NCBI GenBank assembly: GCA_963575745.1
Contig: CAUYUJ010002725.1
Span: forward strand, 207,030 to 244,469
Length of the DNA: 37,440 nt
DNA from: Prorocentrum cordatum
Lineage: Eukaryota; Sar; Dinophyceae; Prorocentrales; Prorocentraceae
Reading direction: 5' to 3'
Position numbers and translations under genes: made by a program. This document shows positions 28,366-36,925 of the stretch, piece by piece (within the stretch, counting starts at the first letter, position 1; each line of letters starts with the position of its first letter). The notes under the pieces are model-generated. The model ran no database searches and had not been told where the DNA came from. It saw nothing but the letters and a program-made list of their open reading frames with translations.

Positions 28366-29087
28366 AGTTCGGCGGCCCCCTTGGCACCAGCGGTTGGTGC
28401 CTGGTGGGCCTCCCCTCCCCCCTCCTCCGGCTGCGCGCCGTTTGCCCGGGCTGCGCGCGGCCTTGCTTACGCCAGACGTTGCGCCGCTCAGGTGCGTTTT
28501 CTTATCTGGCTGCGCACTGTCTTCCCAGGCGGCGCGCAGCCCTGCTTTCGCAAGTCGTTGCGCCGCCCAGGTGCGTGCTTCCTCTTCTCCCCTCCCGCCT
28601 CGGTGGCTCTGCCGCCTCCGCCTTGGCGCGCCTCTGCCGCCCCGCGTGGCGCGCCACCCGCCCCTCGCGCGCCCACCGGGCCCCCCCGTGGCCCTGGCGC
28701 CGCGCCGCCCGGACGCGCGGGCCCGTTTCTGGGCGCCCGCGCACTGGTCCTTTGGCTTCCATTTTGCCACACCCCCGTGTGCAGTCACCACCTGGGCGCC
28801 TCATCGGCGGGTGTCTCCCCGCGCTCCGCCGGGCCGCCGCGTACGCTGCGCCGCGGGCTGCTGCCGCCCCGCCCGTCGGGTGCCACCCGCGGGGGGGGCG
28901 TTCCTTTCCTCTCCCCCCCTTCTGCCCACCTCGCCTCTTTCCCTCCCTCACCTCGCGCCGCCATGGCGCCGCCGCGCTGCCTTGCCCCCCGCGTGCAGCC
29001 CAGCCCCACCCACTTGGTGCCGCCCAGGCGCTGCGCCCAGCCCATGTCGTGGATGCCGCGTTAGGGCCGTGGCATTACACAGCCGGT
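28366..29087. other. GC-rich stretch, possible upstream exons of the leftward gene
   Basis: All frames are largely open on both strands because of high GC. The minus strand gives WAAQRLAKAGLRAAWEDSAQ near 28500-28560, which could extend the gene ending at 27365. On the plus strand Pro/Leu-rich frames look artefactual. No firm call. Confidence 0.25.
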
Positions 29088-29709
29088 TCACCTGGTGGAT
29101 TCAGCATTTTGCTGATGGCAGTCCTCGGACTCCTGGACTGGTCCTACTTGGCCGCCATCGCCACTGCGCCCTGGCAGCGCCCGCGGGTGCGCCCTGGCCT
29201 CGGCCCCGGCGGCTGCCGGAGTTCCGCTGCCCTGGCTTGCCGCTCCGGCCTGCTCTTCGCGGAACTCTTCCAGATCTGAGCGGTCCCCCCCTTTCGCGCG
29301 GCCGCCATCGTTTTCGTTCTTTCCTCTTGCGCGCTGGACAATTTGCTTGTCGTTTGCCCCGATTCGCCCCGCGTTGGTGCGGACTGCCTCTGCCTTGCTG
29401 CTCACGAAAAAACCGGGTCGCGTCGTGTTTCTTCTTCTCGTCTTTTTGTCGTTGCTTTGATGGGTTGGCTGTGCTCTTTCTTTTTTGGGTAGTGTCATTG
29501 GGCAAGTGGTCGCTTGCTGCTTGTAGATGTCGCATAGGCTCAGCTGTTTGTAGCTGTACTTGTGATGTGGCCTCCTTGTCAATGTTTTGTTGAGCTGCTC
29601 GCATCTCTGATATGGCCCAGTCAAGTGCTTGGAGTTTGGCGTGCGTTTCCTGGAGTAGTGCTTTGAGTTTCTGTGTTTCGTCGTCGGAGTCGGCGCTAGG
29701 TGAGGTCAT
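29088..29709 (-). CDS. predicted coiled-coil, charged protein with one frame break
   Basis: Reading leftwards from ATG 29709 the protein starts MTSPSADSDDETQKLKALLQ and continues as an amphipathic helix (THAKLQALDWAISEMRAAQQ), then a Lys-rich segment (KQRQKDEKKKHDATRFF). At a run of six T the frame must shift, as if one T were extra, to follow KAEAVRTNAGRIGANDKQIV and an acidic tail (DRSDLEEFREEQAGAASQGS) ending at TGA 29088-29090. Total is about 205 residues. No family is recognised; an ORF1/Gag-like coiled coil of a retroelement or a plain cellular protein are both possible. Confidence 0.5.
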
Positions 29710-30760
29710 CTTGAGTGGCGTCAATAGTGGTCGCTCTTGCGGGTAGGTGCTGACTTGCACGTACAACGTTGTGCACGTGATTGTGGGTTGGGTGTGTGCT
29801 GCCTGTTGTTGATCAGCTCCTTTTTTCCAGATTGGCGTACGTCCTGGTCTTGTGGATGTTGTCCTCGTGCTGCTATTGAGTTTGCTTCGAGGTTACCGCT
29901 GGTACTTTTGTGGACGTTGTGTAGTCGTCTTTGATTTGACGAATGTAATGTATTGTTTCAGATTCTAGATTATGGCCCAACAGTTTTTTATGTGTGTGGG
30001 TGTGTTTTTTAGTATAGAAATCAAACAAAAAACGAAAACCAATTTGTGACGTGTGTGTGTGTGACGTGTGACGTTTGTGACCAAACAAAAAACGAAACCA
30101 ACCAATCCTGCTTCGTGTGGTGTGACTCCAGGCTTGGCTTTGTGCAAGACGTCGTGGTGGTAAGCTTCTGGTATAGTTTCGATCAGTGACTGATTTTCTC
30201 GTGTGGTGTATGCTGTGTGCTCTCGGTTGCTGCCGAAACTAGGTTGCGGTACATCGTCGTTGTTGTTTTTTGGTGTGACTGGTGATTGTTTGGAATCTTG
30301 GAGTAGAGTTCTTCTGATGTCTTGGAATGTGAGGCTGTTGTGCCCAGAGTGGTGTGGTCGGCGCTGCTTGGTAGAGTGTGTCGCCTGTTTGCTGCTAGTA
30401 TTATGGTTGTGTTACGTGGGCGTAACCTGTTGAGCTGGATGGGCATATCCGCCGTGCCCGACAGGCTGCCAGGATGGGCCTCTGCCCTTGCTGTATTGCT
30501 GTCGCTAATGGCATGTTTTTTTGCTTTTGGCCCTGGGAGCTTGCGTCTGGCTCTTCATCGTGCCGGCTGGTTGTCGTGGTGGCCGCTGTGCTCTGTAGTG
30601 TTGGTCGAGTAGTAGCTGTGCTGCTTGGAGCTGCTGGTGTGTGGGTTGGAGCTGCCAGTGTGTAGGTTGTACCGGAGACTCACCTATACCATGGATCTTC
30701 TTGTCGACGCTGTCCACTTGGCTCCCTGCGGAACCTGTGCTCGAGAATGCAATCCGTGAG
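29710..30760 (-). pseudogene. minus-strand coding-like segments in several frames, degenerate
   Basis: The minus strand is A/C-rich, unlike its surroundings, and carries protein-like stretches in changing frames. Examples are AAPTHTPAAPSSTATTRPTL (30580-30660), SLTFQDIRRTLLQDSKQSPV followed by SFGSNREHTAYTTRENQSLI (30170-30320), and NVHKSTSGNLEANSIAARGQ (29850-29910). A good 5' splice site (GGTATAG|GTGAGT) lies at about 30677. Two copies of GGTTTCGTTTTTTGTTTG-like sequence sit near 30015 and 30085. This could be an exon-rich leftward gene leading into the coiled-coil frame or a decayed mobile element; the boundaries are guesses. Confidence 0.3.
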
Positions 30761-30885
30761 AAAGAATACAGAGTGTAAACAGTGAGAAAGCATAGGGAAT
30801 GTAATGTGAGATGTGAGCACTGGTTCGCGTGGCCGTTCAGTCGGCGCACTGCCACTGACACGCCTCAATGGCTTGGCGGTTCGTG

Positions 30886-31010
30886 GCTTCCTCCTCCTCC
30901 TGCTCCTCCTTCCCCTCCTCCTCCCCCTCCTTCTCCGCCCTCCCCTTCCTCCTCCTCCTCCTCCTCCTCCTCTTCCTCCTCCTCCTTGTCCTCCTCCCGT
31001 CCTCCTCGTG
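30886..31010. repeat. (CCT)n tract
   Basis: CCT/CTC repeats on the plus strand with occasional G. Confidence 0.85.
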
Positions 31011-31364
31011 AACTTACTCTCCTCTCTTCCCCGACTAAGTCTTGGAAGTGTCCCACCCTCTCCGCTTTCTGCTTTCTGCACGTAGGAATTCAAATTTGAT
31101 ATCTTGTTGGTTTTGTTACAGTCGGAAGGCTTTGGGTGTCTCGAAATGGTGCTCACCCTTCATCGTGGGCCTCGTGTTAGGGCCGGATCTTTGCTCCGGC
31201 ATTTTCGCCCCGGCGCGGGCCACTTTTATGGCTTTGGGTCATTTCTCGTCGTTGTCTCCCCACTTTCTGTCCCTTCCTCGCCTTCTCCCCCCAGTCCTCT
31301 TGTTCCGCCCGCTCCTCCCAATCCTGCTCCTGCTGCTGCGGTTGTTCCTCCTCGTCCTCCTTTT

Positions 31365-31453
31365 TCCTCATCTTGCTCATCCGCCACCTCCTCTTCCTCC
31401 TCCTCATCCTCCTCCTCCTCCCACTCCTCCTCCTCCTCCTCCTCCTCCTCCAA
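31365..31453. repeat. (TCC)n tract
   Basis: TCC/CTC repeats immediately before the RNase H-like coding segment, giving a poly-Ser lead-in to its frame. Confidence 0.85.
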
Positions 31454-31454
31454 A

Positions 31455-32069
31455 GGGTGGCCGAGCTGGCTGATTCAAGGCAACATTGTGGTAGATACGC
31501 TCGCATGCGAGGCAGCGATGCGAGCCCGTGCGCCTTTTGCAGATAGTAGGCGCATCGCGCGTGTCGAGGGCCAGGCTCGTCTCATCAGGAAGCGTCTGTT
31601 GAGAGCTGGTTTGGACTCCATCGTGGCCGCTCAGGCCAGCCGCGACTCTGCCGAGGGTCCCAGGCCTGCTCCTCGCGTCCCTCCTCCTCCAATTGCCGTT
31701 GCACGCTTCGCGTCCGCACATGTCCTGACCGAAAATGGTGGGTCGTGCAGCGTGCGTAAAGGCTCAGCGACTAAGGCGTGTATGTCCGACTGGTTAAAAA
31801 GCGAGTGCTTCCATCTCCCAGCCGTGGATGGTAGGTTATCCCGGCTCCCCCGTGGGCGTAGGATACATTTAGCTGGTGGCTGGGTCGACTCCTCACACGC
31901 CTTATCTTATAACAATCGCTTGAAGATATGGTATTGCGGCTCTTGCGGCTTTTTCGGACAGGCCCAGCTCAGGGGCTCAGGCAAGCCGTGCGTTCTACCT
32001 GTCTCCAAGACCCGACGGGAATATCTCGATCAGATCGCGAGGGATTTATTTCCCAAAGCTGGCAACTGA
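31455..32069 (+). pseudogene. C-terminal part of a non-LTR retrotransposon polyprotein (RNase H end plus zinc ribbon)
   Basis: After the TCC tract the frame reads WLIQGNIVVDTLACEAAMRA, matching the last RNase H motif (G-N-x-x-[AV]-D-x-x-A) of retrotransposon polyproteins, although the usual Ala before Asp is Val. A helical segment follows (ARLIRKRLLRAGLDSIVAAQ), a linker, then H-A-L...WYCGSCGFFG...GSGKPC, a zinc-ribbon-like CxxC plus His and distal Cys. This arrangement resembles the tail of LINE-type proteins common in dinoflagellates. The frame ends at TGA 32067-32069. Reverse transcriptase is not seen upstream, so the copy is 5'-truncated or interrupted by the TCC tract. Confidence 0.55.
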
Positions 32070-32115
32070 GCTCAGCCTGTTTTTATCCCTACGGGATGGC
32101 GGAAATCCTGGAAAT

Positions 32116-32243
32116 CCTCCTCCTCCTCCTCCTTCTCATCCTCCTCCTCCTCCTCCTCCCCCTCCCCCTCCTCCTCCTCCTCCTCCTCCTCCTCCTCCTC
32201 CTCCTCCTCCTCCTCCTCCTCCTTCTCCCCCTCCTCCTCTTCC
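32116..32243. repeat. (CCT)n tract
   Basis: Nearly pure CCT on the plus strand, starting about 45 bases after the retrotransposon stop. Confidence 0.9.
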
Positions 32244-32419
32244 AAGGTTTGCAGCTCCCCTGCTCTGATTGCGCACAGCACGATGTGGTGGGTCCTTTGG
32301 GAGGCTCTGGATCCGCCATGATCCCCTCCACAGAGAAGCAAGATTCAGCGCGGCGGGAAGCGTCGGGTGGGAGGGGTAAGATGCTGGGTGGCGCGGGGGC
32401 ACCCAGCTGGCCCTGCCCC

Positions 32420-32661
32420 CACGCCCGCGTCGTGTGCGCTCGTTTTTTCCCCTCCTTGCGCCTCCTCCTCCCCTCGCCTCCCTCACGTCGTGTGCGCTCG
32501 CCCTGCGCCCCGCTCACCCTTAGCGCAGCCCCGCCCCCCACCCCTCCTCGTCCTCCTCCCCCTCCTCCTCCTCCTCCTCCTCCTCCTCCACCTCCTCCTC
32601 CTCCCTCTCCTCCTCCTCCTCCTCCTCCTCCTCCTCCTCCTCCTCCTCCTCCTCCTCCTCT
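32420..32661. repeat. (CCT)n tract preceded by repeated 15-base word
   Basis: The word CGTCGTGTGCGCTCG occurs near 32427 and 32486 and again near 35523, each time a short way upstream of a trinucleotide tract. CCT repeats occupy 32542-32661. Confidence 0.8.
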
Positions 32662-32677
32662 TCGGTGATACTCGGTG

Positions 32678-33298
32678 ATGCAGAAGGCACAGGCCGTGCC
32701 AAGCACAACAAGGGCCCCATTGCCTCTCGTGGGCGGCACTGCCCCTCTTATGCCTGACACCTCCCATCCCATCCAACAATCTGGCTGGACCTCTGACCCT
32801 CTCCCCCCAGCTGTCCCTGGCCTTGCCGGGCTAAGAGGCCAGCAGCTCGAATAGGTGCACGAGGGGGTGTGGTTGGGGAAGGGGGCGGGCAAAGCGGGAA
32901 CTCTTGGAGTTGAGGAAGGCCTCCTCCGCAGGAGAACGTGGAGCCCACAGAGCGCAGCAGCATCGCACTCTGCCTAGGAGCCAGGGCGGCTCTGGGAGGG
33001 CGCCTGCGGCCCGGCGCAGTGAGGCGCAGTCTCGCAGGGTACGTGATGATGCCTTGCTGCGGGCATCACCTTCAACATCTTCCACATCCCCACCCTCATC
33101 CCCAACTCTCCCCCTTCATTATCCCTCTGGCCTTAGCCGCTGGAGATGCAGAGATGCAAGCCTGTGTTGATGTCCACTCCGTTTCGCAGAAGGCCCACTT
33201 TGCCTCTCCACTCCGACTCGGATGGAGGCGCAGCGCCGTCACGACAGGCGCTGTCTGCTGCTGGAACGGCCGGCAGATCGGCACAGGATGCTGACTAG
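32678..33298 (+). CDS. small hypothetical protein, probable three-exon gene
   Basis: The first exon from ATG 32678 reads MQKAQAVPSTTRAPLPLVGG and on to a stop at 32852-32854 unless spliced before it. The second, 32932-33038, follows CTCCTCCGCAG, reads GAHRAQQHRTLPRSQGGSGR and ends AGG|GTACGT, a consensus donor. The third, 33137-33298, follows TGGCCTTAG, reads PLEMQRCKPVLMSTPFRRRP then LHSDSDGGAAPSRQALSAAG and ends DAD then TAG. The 98-nt intron 33039-33136 keeps frame (phase 0) and has a pyrimidine-rich end. No family is recognised. The exon 1-2 junction is not resolved, so exon 1 may not belong. Confidence 0.35.
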
Positions 33299-33489
33299 AT
33301 CCCGTGCTCCTGAGTCCCACCCCCACAGCTGCTGCCGGCTCGCAGCAGTGGGGAGCTCGAAATCCAAGCTTGCATGTGAGAGGAGGGGGCGGAAGGGGAG
33401 CACGGAGGGAGTGAAGAGGGGAAGGATATGGTAGGGAGGCAAACAGTGCGAAACATCTGCTATCATGCCTCCTCGTGCCTCTTTCGATT
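33299..33489. other. no gene seen
   Basis: Short spacer between the rightward small gene and the 3' end of the leftward gene. No repeat or coherent frame. Confidence 0.4.
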
Positions 33490-35124
33490 CAGCCGGCGCA
33501 GAAGCTCTACGCCCTGCTGAAGGCCTGGCGGCCGACACCGGCCCTGGCCTTGCCCTTGAACTTCACCTTGCCCTTTCTCGTGTCGGAGGGCACCAACTAT
33601 ACACCAACACCGATCTTGGCCAGGCCAATCCTGGGCCCAGAATCGGTGTGTATGCCTTCTTGCCCCAGGCAGGAGGGAGTATACACCGATCCTAGGCCCA
33701 GGGTGATCCTGGCCAGGATCGGTGCTGGTGTATAGTTGGTGCCCTCCTATCGTGCCCTTGGGATCACCACTTGAAGTAGGGAATGTTTGCGTTAGGAAGA
33801 TATTGGCTGACATGAGCATAGAACTCATCGCACGTGTCATCATCATAGCTGCCTCCCGCCCACACATCTGCAAGCAAACGAGCAATGGCGGCACTTGAAT
33901 CTAGCGGCTTGGACTTGCCGGCCGGTCGGCCTGGAACAGAGACCTTCACAGTGCCACCCTCGTCGATATCGAAGGCGACGTCGCCGGAGGTCACCTCCAG
34001 GCCCTTGGACAGCGGCATCGTGTCAAGCAGCAGCAGATCTTCCAGGCCCACCTTCGCCTCAGTGTCGGCCTCGGGCTGCTTCTCCGCCACTATGTTTCAG
34101 TGTCATGGACCATGGCTCCATTGAGCACGTCCTCGGACGTGTCCTTCACCGTCTCCTCTGGCGACTCCTCGTGCTTGTTGAGCATACTGGAGTCTTGGCC
34201 ACTGTCGGAGAACAGGTCCGAGCGCTCCAGTCCAACCTGGCCGTCTTCACCCCGAAGTTTGGGATCCTCGAGGGTGCTGGATAAGCCATCAACCTTGGCC
34301 TCTCCCCATTCCACCCTTGCCTCCGTAGTGGAGATGCGGCCCAGCAGCACCCTCACGGCAGATGAAATGGTGTCCAGGCGCCGGCTCGGACTGTGCTCTG
34401 CTGGCTTGCCTGAGTGCTTGCAGCCAGCTTCAAGACGGAAGGCGTCGAACTGGCTCCTGACGTCAGCAATATCTTGTTTTAGCTGGGCAGTATCACTGCA
34501 CATCGCCTGAAAGGCTGAAACACTGATGCATGGCACTGGCTCGACTTCCGCGGACGGCGGGGTCCCAGAACTGCCCGCGGCCTTCTTCTCTTCGGCCTTC
34601 GAGTCGTGCACGTGCTTGGACCCATTCTCGACTTGGCCAACAGCTCCCGAAGGGCACGGACCAAGGCTGGTAATTAGCGATGTGCGCGTTGCCCCCTCAA
34701 GCCAACTCCGTACATGTTGCATGTCCCCCGATCTGTGTGCAGCCACCTCCCAAGGGTCAAGCCGACGTCGGTTCGACGTGGCCGGCATGCTTGAGGTACT
34801 CGCCGAGGGCTGCCCCGTCAGACAGGAAGATGTGCTCCCCATTCCTGTGTCGGGGGAGCGTAAGACCCGGGTTTGCCAGGACTCGGGTTCGCCATCGTTT
34901 TTTGACGACCGCGCCTCGGATTTTGACGAGGGGAAGTTTCGTGGGATGTCTGCAGCGGGAGGCCTCGTCAAAATGCAGGCTCGGCCTCGTCATTTTTTTT
35001 TGACGACCTCGTCGGGGATTGGGGATTTCCGAGTCCCCTGTACCCAGGTCTTACGCCCTCCTGACTGTGGACAACGGCCACTGCCTTTCTCGGGCGCCGA
35101 CGGCGCGGATGGGAGCCCGCGCAT
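33490..35124 (-). CDS. uncharacterised gene with two introner-like elements and a relict spliced leader upstream
   Basis: The best-supported core runs leftward from about 34800 to 34091 and includes AAEEKKAAG-like charged segments, SVSAFQAMCSDTAQLKQDIA, DVRSQFDAFRLEAGCKHSG and RVLLGRISTTEARVEWGEAK. A second frame, 34090-33764, continues as KVGLEDLLLLDTMPLSKGLE, GDVAFDIDEGGTVKVSVPG and DEFYAHVSQYLPNANIPYFK. A 74-nt GT-AG intron (34149-34076, phase 0) would join them. A one-base slip then leads to a basic tail (GDPKGTRKGKVKFKGKARAG, stop near 33501) interrupted by element 3. The 5' part is uncertain: MRGLPSAPSAPEKGSGRCPQ from 35124 before element 4 is one option. The QLKQDIADVRSQF region suggests a coiled coil. 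No family is recognised. Confidence 0.5.
33583..33749 (-). mobile_element. introner-like element 3 (167 bp), 5-bp target duplication
   Basis: The terminal inverted repeats match at 39 of 42 bases (TCGGAGGGCACCAACTATAC against TAGGAGGGCACCAACTATAC at the ends), flanked by TCGTG direct repeats (33578-33582, 33750-33754). The ends and the CTATAC motif resemble element 2. On the minus strand a GA donor (CAC|GATAGG) and AG acceptor (CACGAG|AAAG) would remove 175 nt, three more than were inserted, so frame is preserved. GA donors are known in dinoflagellates, but this reading is tentative. Confidence 0.7.
34850..35064 (-). mobile_element. introner-like element 4 (215 bp), 5-bp target duplication
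   Basis: The terminal inverted repeats TCGGGGGAGCGTAAGACCCG and TCAGGAGGGCGTAAGACCTG match at 19 of 23 bases and are flanked by CTGTG (34845-34849, 35065-35069). On the minus strand a strong donor sits just inside the end (GAGGGC|GTAAGA at 35054) and the far target duplication supplies the acceptor (GACACAG|GAATGG at 34845). The interior has two TTTTTTGACGACC-like direct repeats. Confidence 0.65.
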
Positions 35125-35244
35125 GGGCTCACCAGTGGGGGTTTCGCACCGGAGCCCTCCAATCCGTAGCACAACAGGCGCGGTACAGCAGTCCAAATGT
35201 GAACCAAAGTATAGTTTGGTAACGGACGGTCGCGCGCATGCTGA

Positions 35245-35266
35245 CTTGACCCAAAATGGCTACGGT
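35245..35266 (-). other. relict dinoflagellate spliced leader (DinoSL)
   Basis: Read on the minus strand the 22 bases are ACCGTAGCCATTTTGG then GTCAAG, matching the conserved dinoflagellate leader at 21 of 22 positions (G for C at 35250). The leader is normally added to mRNAs by trans-splicing, so a genomic copy upstream of a gene marks retroposition of a processed mRNA. It is followed at once by TCAGCATG and lies about 120 bases 5' of the ATG at 35124. It is not an SL RNA gene, since no GT donor follows the leader. Its 5' end abuts the CCT tract at 35267. Confidence 0.85.
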
Positions 35267-35510
35267 CCTCCTCCTCTTCCTCCTCCTCCTCCTCCTCCTC
35301 CTCCTCCTCCTCCTCCTCCTCCTCCTCCCTCCTCCTCCTCCTCCCTCCTCCTCCCCCTCCTCCACCTCCTCCTCCTCCCCCTCCTCCTCCCCCTCTCCTC
35401 CTCCTCCTCCTCTTCTTCCCCCTCCTCCTCCTCCCCCTCCTCTTTCTCACCCTCCTCCTCCTCCCCCTCCTCTTTCTCACCCTCCTCCTCCTTCTCCTCC
35501 TCCTCAACGC
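35267..35510. repeat. (CCT)n tract, immediately 5' of the relict leader
   Basis: About 240 bases of CCT/CTC on the plus strand, starting exactly where the relict leader ends. Confidence 0.9.
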
Positions 35511-35665
35511 TTGTTTCCCTCACGTCGTGTGCGCTCGCCCCGGGGCGCAGCCCCGCCCCCACGTCCTGCGCCTCCCCGCCCCGTGCCCCGCCCCATGGCC
35601 GCCCCGTGCCCTGGGCCCCACCAGGAACCGCCCGGCGCCCGACGCACACCGGGCCGCATCCGGAG
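35511..35665. other. GC-rich island between opposed CCT and GAG tracts
   Basis: Contains another copy of the word CGTCGTGTGCGCTCG (near 35524) and Pro/Arg-rich frames without a motif. It forms the loop of a potential CCT-GAG inverted structure. Confidence 0.4.
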
Positions 35666-35822
35666 GAGGAGGAGGAGGAGGAGGAGGAGGAGGAGGAGGA
35701 GGAGGGGGAAGAAGAGGAGGGGGAGAAGGAGCATGAGGAGGATGATGATGATGAAACCAAAGAATACGAGGAGGAGGAGGAGGACGAGAAGGAGGAGGAG
35801 GAGGAGGAGGAGGAGGAGGACG
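35666..35822. repeat. (GAG)n tract
   Basis: GAG/GGA on the plus strand, with a GATGATGATG patch near 35740; complementary in sense to the CCT tract at 35267-35510. Confidence 0.9.
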
Positions 35823-36235
35823 CTTTTGCCCAAACGATTCGGAGCCCGCGCGCGCCATGAGTGGCGGCCGCGCCACGCCCGTGTGCCACGCCCGTGGACA
35901 CAGATGCGTGGCCGTACCCACTTGGGCCCGAGTGCGAGGGCCGTGCGTGCGGGCCAGCGCGCGCCAGAGGGTGCTCGCCACGTGCCCTGGCCTTCGTAAC
36001 TGCAGAGAGTGTGCGGTGTCGGTGCTCTCGCCTGAGCCGGATCGTGGGATGAGAGCGCCGACGACTCACCCCCCTCGTTCCTAGCTGGCAGGCCCTGCCT
36101 CCGGAGACGGGGGCCGCTAGCCACACCGCGCCTCTTTGGCCCTGCTTGGCGGAGAGGCCCAGGCCTCTCACCCACCAGGGCCGACGGCTGCGACATCGGC
36201 CTGAACGACCACGCGGGCTAGCCGCTCCGGCCTTT
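35823..36235. other. no gene called; weak coding signal
   Basis: Plus-strand frames such as ARGCSPRALAFVTAESVRCR are open but short, and no splice pair or domain supports them. Confidence 0.3.
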
Positions 36236-36388
36236 CCTCCTCCTCCCTCCTCCTCCCTCCCTCCCTCCTCCTCCTCCCTCCCCCTCCTGCTCCTGCTCCT
36301 CCTGCTCCTGCTCCTCCTCCTTCTCCTCCTCCCATTTCTCCTCCTTCTCCTCCTCCTCCTCTTCCTCCGCCTCCTCCTCCTCCTCCAT
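36236..36388. repeat. (CCT)n tract
   Basis: CCT/TCC/CTG-containing pyrimidine-rich trinucleotides. Confidence 0.85.
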
Positions 36389-36462
36389 TCCTTTTCCTTG
36401 TAGATAATTTCTCCCTGTTGCACCCCGTTGCCAGTTTTTAGGGCGGGCCGGGTGTTTTGCTT

Positions 36463-36925
36463 GAGACTTCCTCACCATTTATGATGCTGAAACTGAGAGA
36501 TTGGCAACAGTTTCACAGATGGAGGGCGGGTCGTTTTCAAAATGTGGCTCTCGCTTTAGCGCCGCGCACATTCGTTTTTGAACAATTGCAAGAATTCCAC
36601 GGATTGAGGGCAACCCGTTTTCAAAATAGGGCTCTCGCCTTAGCACCGCGCACATTCGTTACAATTATTTGCAAGAGTTTCACGGATTGAGGCGACCCGT
36701 TTTCAAAATGTGGTTCTCGCTTTGGCGCCGCGCACATTCGTGCTAAAACATTGCAAGATGTTCACGTATTGAGGACAACCCGTTTTCAAAATGTTGCTCT
36801 CGTCTTAGCGCCGCGCACATTTGTTCCAAACATTTGCAAGAGTTTCACGCGTTGAGGGCGGTTCCTTTTCAAACATACGGATCTCGCCTCAGCGCCGCGC
36901 ACATTCTCTTATATACATTGCAGCG
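36463..36925. repeat. ~83-bp satellite, about five units
   Basis: TTGCAAG or TTGCAG words recur at 36586, 36669, 36751, 36834 and 36918 (82-84 bp apart). Each is followed by TTTCACGGATTGAGG, CCCGTTTTCAAAATG and AGCGCCGCGCACATTCGTT-like segments. The lead-in at 36463 (TGAGACTTCCTCACCATTTA) resembles the ~65-bp repeat of 20-24 kb. No gene. Confidence 0.8.

Noticed and set aside
31755-31830. A tRNA gene
   Set aside because: No cloverleaf with an acceptor stem and TΨC arm could be folded; none was found elsewhere in the window by eye.
31779-31905. Short inverted repeat (TAAGGCGTGT / ACACGCCTTA)
   Set aside because: It lies inside the retrotransposon coding segment without target duplication or other copies, so is probably coincidence.
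35245-35266. An SL RNA gene
   Set aside because: No splice donor follows the leader and no Sm-site-like downstream region is seen; it is followed by TCAGCATG, as in a relict leader of a retroposed mRNA.
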